Source of the DNA: Methanobacteriota archaeon | Lineage (GTDB): Archaea; Thermoplasmatota; Thermoplasmata; Lutacidiplasmatales; UBA184 | Assembly: GCA_013290045.1 (NCBI GenBank) | Contig: JABCYU010000006.1 | Span: forward strand, 1 to 36,866 | DNA: 36,866 nucleotides | Reading direction: 5' to 3' | In this document: positions 16,417 through 24,815 of the stretch, piece after piece | How positions within the stretch are numbered: position 1 is the first letter of the stretch | Layout: each line of letters starts with the position of its first letter | The notes under the pieces: generated by a model | Told to the model about the DNA's origin: nothing | The model's input: only the letters and a program-made list of their open reading frames with translations | Database searches by the model: none | Program-made: the position numbers and the translations under genes

Positions 16417-17346
16417 ATGACAGGGACCGCGCTTCGAACGGCGGCGTTGTTCGCCGCGATTATCGCCATCTTCGTCGTGGCGGGTGGGATCCTCGGCGCC
16501 TACCTGTTCGGGAGCTTCCTCGGCGGTCTGGTGATCGCCCTGATCCTGTCGGCGGCGATCAACCTCGTCTCCTACTTCCTGTGCGACCGGTTCGTCCTGT
16601 GGAGCAACGGCGCCCAGATCGTGACGGCCGCCGAGGCGCCTCGCCTCGCCCGCCTCGTCGACGAGCTCGCCCCGAAGTTCGGGCTCGTCGCGCCGCGCCT
16701 GGCGATCGTCCCGACGCAGACGCCGAACGCCTTCGCGACCGGCCGGGACGCCAGCCACGCCGTGGTGGCCGCCACCGAGGGGATCCTGCGCCTATGCGAC
16801 GACCGGGAGCTGCGCGCGGTGCTCGCCCACGAGCTCGCCCACGTCAAGGACCGCGACATCCTCGTCATGACCCTCGCGGCCACGCTCGCCGGGGCGATCT
16901 CCTACGCGGCCCAGATGGTCTTCTTCCAATCGATGTTCGGCGGAGGCGGCGGCCGCGGGAACCAGAACATCATCCTGGTCCTCATCGCGGCGATCACCGC
17001 GCCGATCGCCGCCATGCTCGTCCAGCTCGCGATCTCCCGCTCCCGCGAATCCCACGCCGACGAGGTCGGCGCCCGGACGATCGGGGATCCGAATGCCCTC
17101 GCGGACGCGCTCGTCAAGCTCGAACGCGGGAACCAGGCGGCCCCCATGAACGTCGGTTCGCCCGCCGCCTCGAGCCTCTACATCGTCAACCCGTTCCGGG
17201 GGAGCTGGTTCGCGAGCCTCTTCTCCACCCACCCCCCGATCGAGGAGCGGATCGCGCGCCTCCGGTCGATGACGGTCGACTACCAGTATCGCCCGGCGCT
17301 GCGCACTCCCGGCCGCGGTGGCCCCCTCGGGCGCACTGCGGCATAG
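16417..17346 (+). CDS. htpX: Membrane zinc metalloprotease HtpX (M48 family)
   Basis: A 309-residue integral-membrane protease that degrades misfolded membrane proteins. Two hydrophobic segments lie at residues ~9-52, the zinc motif HELAH is at 138-142 (AVLAHELAHVKDRD), two more hydrophobic segments follow, and RESHADEVGA supplies the third zinc ligand. C-terminal FSTHPPIEERIARL is typical of HtpX. The start is the ATG at 16417, which has a GGGGGG run about eight bases upstream and a TATA box at the right distance; the track's longer start (16348) adds residues with no support. Confidence 0.94.
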   Translation: MTGTALRTAALFAAIIAIFVVAGGILGAYLFGSFLGGLVIALILSAAINLVSYFLCDRFVLWSNGAQIVTAAEAPRLARLVDELAPKFGLVAPRLAIVPTQTPNAFATGRDASHAVVAATEGILRLCDDRELRAVLAHELAHVKDRDILVMTLAATLAGAISYAAQMVFFQSMFGGGGGRGNQNIILVLIAAITAPIAAMLVQLAISRSRESHADEVGARTIGDPNALADALVKLERGNQAAPMNVGSPAASSLYIVNPFRGSWFASLFSTHPPIEERIARLRSMTVDYQYRPALRTPGRGGPLGRTAA

Positions 17347-17377
17347 AATTGATGAGGTGACGCGCGGTCACCGGGGT

Positions 17378-18559
17378 GTGACCATCGACTGCCCCGCCTG
17401 CGGCTGGGTCAACGCCGACGGCGGGACGGAGTGCGCCCGATGCCATCTCTCCACCGGGCTGTTCGCCTCCGTCCTCGATGCCGTGGGGGACGCCAACGCC
17501 GACCCGCACTACGTGCGCGTCGTGAGCGAGATGCTCGCGGCGGTCGACGACGGGTCGGGAGGAGCCGCGTCGGAGACCGGTCCTGGTCCCGCCCGCCTCG
17601 CCCACCCGCTCCGCTTCCCGGCCATCGAGGCTCCCCGGCCTGAAGGGACGCCCGTGGAGCCGATCTCGGGGCTCGATTCGCTCCCGGCCCTCCCCGCGCT
17701 CCCGCCGGGAGGCGGGTTCGAGGTCTATCGTCACCAGGTCGACGAGTATCTCCAGCTGGCGCGCCGACAGGGGATCGACCTGGCGGAGTTCGCCGATCGC
17801 GCGAAGCAGGCGATCTTCGTCCAGGACCGCGAGTCCCTCGAGGTCCTCAGCCGGGAGCTGTTCGTCTTCCTCGCCTCGTCGCTCGGAGAGGAGTTCGACG
17901 CGGTCTGTTCGAGACGCAACGATCTCGCGGCGTTCGTCCCGACGGCGACGCCGGACGCCGAGCTCGACGCCTGCCGAAAGTCGCTCCTGATGGGTGACCT
18001 CGCCGGGGCCCAACGACGCCTCAACCGGGTCTCCGAGGCGCTCGGGGAGCTCGAGGAGCACTGGGAGACCGTCCAGATCCTGCTCACCGAGGCGGACCTG
18101 CTCGCGGAGACGATCCGCGAGCTCCGGGGAGACCCGACGCCGGCGCTCGGACCCCTCGAAGAAGGGCGTCGGCTCGCCCAGGAGGGACGGCGCGAGGAGG
18201 CCGAGCCGCTGCTGGCCCGCGCGACCCACGCCCTCTGGTCCGTGCTCAATCCCCTGTTCTCCCGCGAGCTGCAGCGCACGAAGGAGGTCCTCCTCCGGGC
18301 CCGCTCGGAGGGCGCGGACGTTACCGGGGCCGTCGTCATCATGCGGGAGCTCGCCTCGAGCCTGCGGCACCGCAACTTCGCGCTGGGCGTCATGACGTTC
18401 CGGCGCCTTCGGCAGAGCGTCGACGCGTTCGCCACGGGCCCGTCGGTCGAGCCCGCGCTGATCGTCCCTCCGCCGACGGCAGCCGCCGAACCGGCGCCCG
18501 CCGATCCGGCGCCCGCCGACACCGGCGTCGAGAACGCCCCGCCCTCCCCGGCGGGGTAG
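17378..18559 (+). CDS. Zinc-ribbon protein of unknown function with long helical region
   Basis: About 393 residues, not recognised as a named family. It opens with a zinc ribbon (CPACGW ... CARCH), then a linker rich in Pro and acidic residues, a long helical region (residues ~115-355) with repeated Arg/Glu/Leu patterns suggesting coiled coil or TPR-like packing, and a Pro/Ala-rich tail ending in AEPAPADPAPAD repeats. No catalytic motif is visible. GTG at 17378 puts the ribbon at the N-terminus; GTG at 17357 is an alternative, and the track's 17318 start lies inside htpX. It follows htpX closely, so the two are probably cotranscribed. Confidence 0.7.
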   Translation: MTIDCPACGWVNADGGTECARCHLSTGLFASVLDAVGDANADPHYVRVVSEMLAAVDDGSGGAASETGPGPARLAHPLRFPAIEAPRPEGTPVEPISGLDSLPALPALPPGGGFEVYRHQVDEYLQLARRQGIDLAEFADRAKQAIFVQDRESLEVLSRELFVFLASSLGEEFDAVCSRRNDLAAFVPTATPDAELDACRKSLLMGDLAGAQRRLNRVSEALGELEEHWETVQILLTEADLLAETIRELRGDPTPALGPLEEGRRLAQEGRREEAEPLLARATHALWSVLNPLFSRELQRTKEVLLRARSEGADVTGAVVIMRELASSLRHRNFALGVMTFRRLRQSVDAFATGPSVEPALIVPPPTAAAEPAPADPAPADTGVENAPPSPAG

Positions 18560-18560
18560 C

Positions 18561-18570
18561 GTTTTTTACC
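18561..18570 (+). promoter_or_regulatory. TATA-like element of hisS
   Basis: GTTTTTTACC lies 20-29 bases before the hisS ATG, the spacing expected for a leaderless archaeal transcript. The T-run could also end transcription of the zinc-ribbon gene, whose stop is directly before it. Confidence 0.5.
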
Positions 18571-18589
18571 GGTCCCGCGTGGCGCGCCG

Positions 18590-19891
18590 ATGACGTTCGT
18601 CTCGCTGCGCGGTTTCCGGGACTATCCGCCCCCGGAGGCCGGCGCCCGCTCCGAGCTGCGACGGCGGATGCGCGCCGCCGCCCGGCGCTGCGGGTTCGTC
18701 GAGCTCGAGACCCCCAGCGTCGAGAGCCTCGAGTTGTTCAAGGCGAAGAGCGGCGAGGAGATCGGCGAGCAGCTGTGGACGTTCACCGACAAAGGTGGGC
18801 GGGCGGTGGCCCTCGTCGCCGAGACCACCCCGTCGCTTGCCCGGGTCTTCGTCGATCGGGCGAAATCGGAGCCGCTCCCCGTGAAATGGTTCACGATATC
18901 GCGGCTGTGGCGCTACGAGGAGCCGCAGGCCGGCCGCACCCGCGAGTTCACCCAGTTCAACCTGGACGTCCTCGGGGTCGAAGGCCCGGAAGCGGACGCC
19001 GAGGTGTTGAGCACGGCGGCCCTGGTGCTCGATGAGTGCGGGGCCGCGGGTCTCTACCGGTTCCGGGTCAACGATCGGGGACTTGCCGAGGGGATCGGGG
19101 CCGCGCTCGGGGCGACCGACCTCCCGAAGTTCTTCCGCGTCCTCGACCGGTTTCGCAAGCGGACGGGAGCCGAGTTCGACCGGGAGCTCGCGGGTACCGG
19201 GGTCGGAGCGGACGGACGCCAGAGGCTGACCGAGCTGTTGGGCGAGTCCGGCGCCGGCATCCCCGCGGCCTCCCTCGGGGCGACGCTCGACCGGTTCCTC
19301 TCCTGGCCCATCGCCGAGCCCGGGCCGACCGGGGCCGCCCGGCTGCGGGCCCTGTTCGGCCTCCTCGAGCGCACCGGCCTCGCCGACCGGACCGTCTTCG
19401 ACCCGAGCCTCGTGCGGGGTTTGGCCTACTACTCGTCCACCGTCTTCGAGGCGTTCGACCTTTCCGGAGAGTATCGGTCGCTGTTCGGCGGCGGTCGCTA
19501 CGACCAGCTCGTGGAACTGTTGGGCGGGCCGCCGACGCCGGCGGTCGGCCTCGCCATCGGCGACCAGACCCTCGAGCTTTTGCTGAGGCCGAACGGCCGA
19601 ATGCCCGAGGGGGAGCCCCCGCTCGACACCTATGTCGTCGCCGTCACGCCCGAGCAGGCGCCGCTCGCGCTCGACTGGGTCCGTCGGCTCCGCGCCGCCG
19701 GGCGGTCCGCCGACTCCGATCTCCTCGGGCGATCGATGTCGCGCCAGATGAAGGAAGCGGCCCGGCGACGCGCCCGCCGGGCCATCATCCTCGGACCGAG
19801 GGAGCTCGAGCGGGGCGTCGTCGTCGAGCGGGATCTCACGACGGGGGATCAGCGGGAGCGGGCGCCGGATGCGGTGCTAGCACCGGAGTGA
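18590..19891 (+). CDS. hisS: Histidyl-tRNA synthetase
   Basis: Class II synthetase of 433 residues that charges tRNA-His. N-terminal SLRGFRDYPP, motif 2 region WFTISRLWRYEEPQAGRTREFTQF (quoted in parts: RLWRYEEPQAGR), and the HisRS-specific LVRGLAYYSSTVFEAF are present; GGGRYDQLVELLGG and the C-terminal anticodon-binding domain (TYVVAVTPEQAPLALDW) follow. The segment equivalent to the usual LRPE-x-T reads LVAETTPSLAR, a variant of motif 2's lead-in. Its 3' end overlaps the convergent TPD-nuclease gene by 56 bases. Confidence 0.95.
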   Translation: MTFVSLRGFRDYPPPEAGARSELRRRMRAAARRCGFVELETPSVESLELFKAKSGEEIGEQLWTFTDKGGRAVALVAETTPSLARVFVDRAKSEPLPVKWFTISRLWRYEEPQAGRTREFTQFNLDVLGVEGPEADAEVLSTAALVLDECGAAGLYRFRVNDRGLAEGIGAALGATDLPKFFRVLDRFRKRTGAEFDRELAGTGVGADGRQRLTELLGESGAGIPAASLGATLDRFLSWPIAEPGPTGAARLRALFGLLERTGLADRTVFDPSLVRGLAYYSSTVFEAFDLSGEYRSLFGGGRYDQLVELLGGPPTPAVGLAIGDQTLELLLRPNGRMPEGEPPLDTYVVAVTPEQAPLALDWVRRLRAAGRSADSDLLGRSMSRQMKEAARRRARRAIILGPRELERGVVVERDLTTGDQRERAPDAVLAPE

Positions 19892-20633
19892 TCCCTTCGA
19901 TCGTCGGCCCGTCCCAGAGCAGGATGCCGGGCGGGGAGACCGCGCCGTCGACATAGCCGTACCAGTAGACGACGGCCCCCTCGCCGAACAGCTCCGTGTA
20001 CGGCCCGAGCTGGCGCTTCAGGTTCTTGCGGAGCTCGACGTCGTCGCCGAAGTTCGCCTTCGACTCGATCCACTTGAGCTTCTGGCCGTAGAAGATGATC
20101 GGATGATCGAGGAGCGCGTCGGGGGTCTTCGTGTACTTGCCGCGGAGATCCTCCTCGGTACGGTACTTGATCCCGTGCTGCTCGAGCCACCGGTAGAGGC
20201 GGGCCTCCCCGCGCTTGCCTCGCTCCCGCTGCAGCTCCATCCCCCGGGGCGAGTAGATGGGGTCGGCGGCGAGGAGGTGGTCGACCTCGGTGCGGATCCG
20301 CTGGTCCGGGGCCTGCTCCGGGTGCAGGAACGTCTGCCAGACGCGCTTGCGCGGTATCCCGAGCTCGCCCAGCATGATCTGGCCGAGGAGGACCGGCGGG
20401 AACGTCCACTCCCGGGCGATGTCCAGCATCGAGCGCCCGTGCTTCCACTGGGTGACGAGCCGGGGAACCTGCCGTTTGAGCACGTAGAAGCGTCGGGTGG
20501 CGTCCCGCGTCACCCGGTGGGTGTGGATGACGAACAGGAGCTCCTCGTCGAGGTGCTCGTCGTGGGCCATCCGGTGGACGTCGTCGGGGGTGGCTAACGT
20601 ATCGAGGAGGCGTTGGTAGGTTGCGCGGTCCAT
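19836..20633 (-). CDS. TPD-domain PD-(D/E)XK nuclease-like protein (CDIN1/C15orf41 family)
   Basis: A 265-residue archaeal relative of human CDIN1. The family name motif is seen in KYTKTPDALLDHPI, with the second half of the nuclease site in KWIESKANFGDD; together they form the TPD...E-x-K active site of a restriction-like fold. The N-terminal ~130 residues look helical, with a likely DNA-binding helix-turn-helix (SMLDIAREWTFPPVLLGQIM). A DNA repair or processing role is likely but not established for the archaeal proteins. ATG at 20633; the gene lies 94 bases after nadE. The C-terminus is Pro/Ala-rich and overlaps the end of hisS. Confidence 0.8.
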   Translation of the reverse strand: MDRATYQRLLDTLATPDDVHRMAHDEHLDEELLFVIHTHRVTRDATRRFYVLKRQVPRLVTQWKHGRSMLDIAREWTFPPVLLGQIMLGELGIPRKRVWQTFLHPEQAPDQRIRTEVDHLLAADPIYSPRGMELQRERGKRGEARLYRWLEQHGIKYRTEEDLRGKYTKTPDALLDHPIIFYGQKLKWIESKANFGDDVELRKNLKRQLGPYTELFGEGAVVYWYGYVDGAVSPPGILLWDGPTIEGITPVLAPHPAPAPADPPS

Positions 20634-20727
20634 GGGCTAGGATCTACTCGGCCGAGGAACAGGGTCGGGTCCGACGGTTCGACCGAAGGGAACGTGGGCG
20701 CGCTAAAAGCTCTCCGTCGCCGTTCGG

Positions 20728-21534
20728 TCACTCCCGCCAATCGACGCCGATCGTCCGGAGCGACAGCTTCGGTATCGGCGGCATCCGACGCTTGTGCCGG
20801 TTCCGCTCGACCCGCGTGGCGATCCGATGCACTTCCGGGAGCGGGAGACCGGTCGCTCCCGCGATCTCCTCCTCGGTCCTCAGCTCCTCGATCCCCCGGA
20901 GCACCCGGTCGAGCTCCGCATACGGGAGGCCCAGCTCCCCCTCATCGGTCTGGCCCGCCCACAGCCCCGCCGTGGGGGGCCGGGTGCGGATCGCCATAGG
21001 CAGGCCGAGCTCCTCGGCGAGCGCCCGGACCTCGGTCTTGTACAGGTCCCCGATGGGGAGCAGGTCGGCGCCGCCGTCGCCGTACTTGGTGAAGTAGCCG
21101 AGCAGAAGCTCCGACTTGTTCCCGGTGCCGAGGACGAGCCGGTTCCGCCCACGACCCAGGGTGTAGAGCAGGACCATCCGGAGGCGGGCCTTGACGTTGC
21201 CCACGGATTCCCGGTCCAGGCCGGGCTCGAAAAGCGTCAGGACCGCCGCCTCCACGGCGGCGATCGGGAGCTCGACGCATTCGATCGCGAGGGCCCGGGC
21301 ATACGAATGGATCTCCTCGGTCAGGGCGGGGTCCTGCGTCGCGTCGGGGAGAGAAGCCCCCGTCACCGCGGCCGCCCCGAGGGCGTCGACGGCGAGTCGG
21401 GCCGCGACGGCGGAGTCGATCCCCCCGGAGAGCCCGAGGACGACCCCGGAGGCGCCGGCGTGGGCGACGTGGGCCCGCAGGAACTGGTGGATCGACGCCT
21501 CGGCGTGGGCGGGGAGCCGGGGGACGAGGTTCAT
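20728..21534 (-). CDS. nadE: NH3-dependent NAD synthetase
   Basis: Makes NAD from deamido-NAD, ammonia and ATP. The PP-loop SGGIDSA is at residues 36-42, and GTGNKSELLLGYFTKYGDGG and PIGDLYKTEVRALAEELG are family hallmarks. At 268 residues it has only the synthetase domain, no glutaminase. The ATG at 21534 overlaps the stop of the radical SAM gene as ATGA; the track's longer start reaches into that gene. Confidence 0.95.
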   Translation of the reverse strand: MNLVPRLPAHAEASIHQFLRAHVAHAGASGVVLGLSGGIDSAVAARLAVDALGAAAVTGASLPDATQDPALTEEIHSYARALAIECVELPIAAVEAAVLTLFEPGLDRESVGNVKARLRMVLLYTLGRGRNRLVLGTGNKSELLLGYFTKYGDGGADLLPIGDLYKTEVRALAEELGLPMAIRTRPPTAGLWAGQTDEGELGLPYAELDRVLRGIEELRTEEEIAGATGLPLPEVHRIATRVERNRHKRRMPPIPKLSLRTIGVDWRE

Positions 21535-22550
21535 GCCTCGATGCCCAGCGGCTCCAGTCGGGCGAGCGCGCGGTAGTCGGCCCGGCAGCCGCAATCGAGG
21601 GCCGAGAGGGGCTCGAACCGTTGGGACAGGGACGCCTCCTCGAGCGCGTCGAGGACCCCGCGGTCACACTTTCGGCAGTTGTGCGGGCCGCGCGGCAGGC
21701 CGCCGGCCGTCGGGAACGTGACGAGCCGGGTCTCTCCGCGAAGGCGCGACCCCTCGGTCATCACCGTCACGAGGCTCCAGAGCCACGGCGGGCGGTAACG
21801 TCCGCGCCGGTAGAGCCACTCGACGACCGTCCCGTTCTGGATGTGGACCGGATTCACGGAGATCGCGTCGAACCGGCGGGCGGCCTCCCCGATGCTCGTG
21901 ACGACGTCGTCGATCGACTCCTGCTCCGTCAGGTACGGCGGCTTGAGCAGTAGGTACGCCTTCGCCCGGATCCCGAGCGCCCGGATCCGTTCGGCGGCGG
22001 CGAAGTACTCCGAGGGCGGGGATCCCTTGTTGATCAGGCGGCGCAGGACGTCCGGCTGCGTCGACTCGAGTCCCTGGGCGACCTCGAGTTCCCCGGAGAA
22101 GGCGTCGCGGAGGGGAGCGAGCGACTCCGAGGTCGCGAACTCCGGGAGCGTCTCGAACAGCAGGCGGCGCGCGTGTCCCCCGAACGCGCGGACCAGGGCG
22201 AGACGGGAGCCCGGATCGACCTCCCGGTCATCGAGGAAGCTCCCCGAGGTGTAGATCTTCACGTACGGCTCGCCCCGGTACGCCCTCAGGGCGTGCTCGA
22301 GCTGGGTGGCGAGCTCGGCCGGGGTCGCCGATCGGCCGAGAGTATCCTTGGCGTATCCGCACATCGAGCAGCCCTTGACGTCGGCCCAGTAGCAGCCGCG
22401 CGTCCGCAGGATCAGCACGAACGCCCGGACGCGCTCGGCTCCGATCGCCTCGTCCTCCGACCACAGGTTGACGTAGCGGGCCGCCGAATCGGGCGCCGCG
22501 GGCGGGGGCCGGCGGTCTCGGGCGACCTCCCGGGCCACGGACTCGGGCAA
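21531..22550 (-). CDS. raSEA: Radical SAM archaeosine synthase subunit RaSEA
   Basis: A 339-residue radical SAM protein. The cluster motif is ILRTRGCYWADVKGCSMCGY, a C-x7-C-x2-C spacing rather than the usual C-x3-C-x2-C, which is typical of the family formerly known as TIGR01210. RaSEA works with ArcS to convert the lysine adduct of preQ0 at position 15 of tRNA into archaeosine. A late NCRKCDRG and CGC cluster may bind another metal. The start is TTG at 22550, supported by GGGAGG eight bases upstream and two bases after the ribK stop. ArcS is not in the window. Confidence 0.82.
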   Translation of the reverse strand: MPESVAREVARDRRPPPAAPDSAARYVNLWSEDEAIGAERVRAFVLILRTRGCYWADVKGCSMCGYAKDTLGRSATPAELATQLEHALRAYRGEPYVKIYTSGSFLDDREVDPGSRLALVRAFGGHARRLLFETLPEFATSESLAPLRDAFSGELEVAQGLESTQPDVLRRLINKGSPPSEYFAAAERIRALGIRAKAYLLLKPPYLTEQESIDDVVTSIGEAARRFDAISVNPVHIQNGTVVEWLYRRGRYRPPWLWSLVTVMTEGSRLRGETRLVTFPTAGGLPRGPHNCRKCDRGVLDALEEASLSQRFEPLSALDCGCRADYRALARLEPLGIEA

Positions 22551-22552
22551 CG

Positions 22553-23239
22553 TCAGGCCTCCCGGATCTCGACGTCGATCCCGTCGCCGTCCTTCACGCG
22601 AAGCGCCTCGCGCAGCGAGACCGCCGAAATGAACTCGACGACGTCCTGGTGGTGCGTCCGGTCCGGGATGATCAGATGGCTCACGGGGCCGCCCAGGATC
22701 CCGGGGTAGCAGGTCGCGCCGCCGAACGTCCGTCCGCTCGCCTGGAATCCATCGATCCGGATGCCGCTCCAGTGCTTCACGGAGCCGACCTTGAGCATGT
22801 CCGACGGGGAGACGCGGACGTTCAGCGTCCCGGGGAACGGGGTGTATCCCAGCCGCTCGGTGAACTGGACCACGTAGCCCGGCTGGCTGAGGTAGTAGCG
22901 GCCCTCCCCGAGGCCGGAGCTGACGGTCCCTCGGAACGTGACCTTCGCCGGGCCCTCGAAGATCCTCCGGTAGCCGTGGTACTCCTTGCGGAGCAGATCG
23001 ACGGCGAGCGGGGTCAACAGGAGCCGCTGCTTGCGCGCCCCGAAGGTGCGGGTGACGTACCCCTCCTTGTCGAGCGCCATGAGGTAGCGGTCGGCGGCCT
23101 GCTGGCTCACGCCGATCCGTTCGCCCGCCTCGCGCGACGTCAGGACGACGGGCACGTGGTCGCCTCCGGATCCGGCGAGGATCTTGAGGAGCTGGACCTC
23201 CTCACCTTTCAGCCGGGGACGACGCGCAGAGGTCGACAC
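22553..23239 (-). CDS. ribK: CTP-dependent riboflavin kinase with N-terminal winged helix
   Basis: Archaeal riboflavin kinase that makes FMN with CTP as donor. Residues 1-~85 are a winged helix (TSREAGERIGVSQQAADRYL), and the kinase barrel follows (TFRGTVSSGLGEGRYYLSQ, YTPFPGTLNVRVSP, and HLIIPDRTHH near the end). The fused form, 228 residues here, is common in archaea and suggests that the protein also controls its own or flavin genes. Start is GTG at 23239, 18 bases after the LSm stop. Confidence 0.93.
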   Translation of the reverse strand: MSTSARRPRLKGEEVQLLKILAGSGGDHVPVVLTSREAGERIGVSQQAADRYLMALDKEGYVTRTFGARKQRLLLTPLAVDLLRKEYHGYRRIFEGPAKVTFRGTVSSGLGEGRYYLSQPGYVVQFTERLGYTPFPGTLNVRVSPSDMLKVGSVKHWSGIRIDGFQASGRTFGGATCYPGILGGPVSHLIIPDRTHHQDVVEFISAVSLREALRVKDGDGIDVEIREA

Positions 23240-23257
23240 GGCCGAGCGCTCCGCGAC

Positions 23258-23500
23258 TCAGGGACCCCGCGCGGCGACGCCGCTGGGCGCCTGGAGGCTC
23301 ACCACATTGGACCCTCGAAGAACGACGCGACCGAGCCGACGCTCGACCTCGTTCGTCTTCTCCTCGACCTCGTCCAGCACGAGGTTCATGTGCTCGTCAC
23401 CGCCGAGCAGTCGACCGGCGAGAACGCGGCCGTCCTTCAACTGCAGGACGATCCGCTGCTGGAGCATCCGCTCGAGAAGCGCATGAGGGGGAGTGTCCAT
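23258..23500 (-). CDS. LSm (Sm-like archaeal) RNA-binding protein
   Basis: An 80-residue Sm-fold protein that forms rings binding U-rich RNA. Sm1 motif is ILQ-type (VLQLKDGRVLAGRLLGGDEH, MNLVLDEVEE) and Sm2 is VVLRGSNVVSLQ. The ATG at 23500 gives the normal family length and sits 24 bases after a TATA box, so the transcript is probably leaderless; the track's 130-residue version has an unsupported extension. It heads the LSm-ribK-raSEA-nadE operon. Confidence 0.93.
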   Translation of the reverse strand: MDTPPHALLERMLQQRIVLQLKDGRVLAGRLLGGDEHMNLVLDEVEEKTNEVERRLGRVVLRGSNVVSLQAPSGVAARGP

Positions 23501-23523
23501 GTCCCGACCGACCCGGGCGATTT

Positions 23524-23532
23524 CCTTAAGCC
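23524..23532 (-). promoter_or_regulatory. TATA box of the LSm-ribK-raSEA-nadE operon
   Basis: GGCTTAAGG on the minus strand ends 24 bases before the LSm ATG, the spacing of a leaderless archaeal promoter. The rest of the 155-base gap to the divergent citrate synthase gene shows only a weak GGCTATC at about 23620 for the plus direction. Confidence 0.55.
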
Positions 23533-23655
23533 TTTCCTGAGGAGGGCGGACTATCGCCCCGACGACGACCGCGGAGGGCGAGGACCGTAGGGCGCCACCG
23601 GCGCCGACCCCGGCGAGGCTATCTTCCCCGGGTCGCTCGGGCCCTCTCACAGGTC

Positions 23656-24786
23656 ATGGACGTTCCCTTGCGCGGCCTGGAAGGGGTCGTGATCGACCGC
23701 TCGGCGATCACCCTCGTCGAAGGCGAGACGGGCGGCCTCGTCTACCGGGGATTCCGGATCGACGAGCTGGTTCCCGGAGCCCCGTACGAATCGGTGGTCC
23801 ACCTGCTTCTCTGGGGAGAACCCCCCGAAGAGCAGCCACCACCCCGGCTGGTCCGGGAGCTGGCCAAACGTCGTTCCCTCCCCCGTCGGCTCGAGACGGT
23901 GGTGGACGCCCTGCCCCCCGGTCTTCCCCCGCTGGAAGCGCTCCGGACGATGATCTCGGCGATGGGCGACGGGTCGTTCCCCTATCCCCCGACCGACGAG
24001 CAGGCGTTCGACCTGATCGCCCAGACGCCGACGATGCTCACCCGGTACGTCCGGCGGTCCGCCGGTCTGACGGCGGTGGCGCCACGCCCCGATCTGGGTC
24101 ACGTCGCCAACTACCTGTACATGTTGAACGGCGTCCTCCCCGACGCCCGGCAGGTCCGCGCGCTCGAGGGGTATTTCGTTCTCCTGGCGGACCATGGGAT
24201 GAACGCCTCGACCTTCGCGCTGCGGGTCGTCCTCTCGACCCATTCGGACCTATTCTCGGGGGCCACCGCGGCGCTCGCCGCGCTCAAGGGGCCCCTGCAT
24301 GGCGGCGCCCCGTCGAAGGTCTCCGACATGCTCGATGCCGTCGGTTCGGCGGAGAACGCCGAACGTTGGGTCGCCCAGTCCCTCGCCCGCAAGGAGCGTC
24401 TCATGGGATTCGGCCATCGCGCCTACAAGGCCGAAGATCCGCGGGCCGTGATCCTGAAACAGATCGCCCGGGACGTGGCGGCCCCGGCCCGGCTGAAGCT
24501 CGCCGAACAGGTGGAGGAGGTGGCGCTCGCCGCCCTGGAGCGACAGCGACCCGGGCGACGGCTCTACACGAACGTCGAGTTCTACGGGGCGGTGGTACTC
24601 GAAGCCGTGGGGCTGCCGCGCAACTTGTTCACTCCGACGTTCGCGCTCGCGCGGACCGCCGGCTGGGGGGCTCACGGTCTCGAACAGGCCGCCGACAACC
24701 GCCTGATCCGGCCGGACATCGAGTACGTCGGGCCGGCGCCGGGCCGCCGCTGGCCGGAGCGATCCCCAACGGTCTCCCCCCCGTAG
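23656..24786 (+). CDS. gltA: Citrate synthase family enzyme (citrate or 2-methylcitrate synthase)
   Basis: A 376-residue type-I-like citrate synthase that condenses acetyl-CoA (or propionyl-CoA) with oxaloacetate. Catalytic histidines are seen in GPLHGGAPSKV (His215) and MGFGHRAYK (His254), with LADHGMNAST at 178-187. The third catalytic residue, normally Asp in NVDFYS, is Glu308 here (TNVEFYGAVVLEAVG). Such Glu variants occur in some annotated family members, so the precise reaction needs testing. Its stop lies inside the inverted repeat it shares with the convergent dnaK. Confidence 0.88.
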   Translation: MDVPLRGLEGVVIDRSAITLVEGETGGLVYRGFRIDELVPGAPYESVVHLLLWGEPPEEQPPPRLVRELAKRRSLPRRLETVVDALPPGLPPLEALRTMISAMGDGSFPYPPTDEQAFDLIAQTPTMLTRYVRRSAGLTAVAPRPDLGHVANYLYMLNGVLPDARQVRALEGYFVLLADHGMNASTFALRVVLSTHSDLFSGATAALAALKGPLHGGAPSKVSDMLDAVGSAENAERWVAQSLARKERLMGFGHRAYKAEDPRAVILKQIARDVAAPARLKLAEQVEEVALAALERQRPGRRLYTNVEFYGAVVLEAVGLPRNLFTPTFALARTAGWGAHGLEQAADNRLIRPDIEYVGPAPGRRWPERSPTVSPP

Positions 24787-24815
24787 GGGGGGTGGGCCGT
24801 ACGGGCGCCCCTACG
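24782..24815. terminator. Shared inverted repeat holding the stop codons of gltA and dnaK
   Basis: CGTAGGGG and CCCCTACG form a perfect eight-base inverted repeat around an 18-base centre that itself contains CCGTACGG. The TAG of the citrate synthase gene is in the left arm and the TAG of dnaK (CTA on the plus strand) is in the right arm. It could end transcription in both directions. No T-run follows. Confidence 0.45.

Noticed and set aside
17346-17380. Possible C/D box sRNA (TGATGA near the start of the zinc-ribbon gene)
   Set aside because: No D box (CUGA) at a suitable distance.
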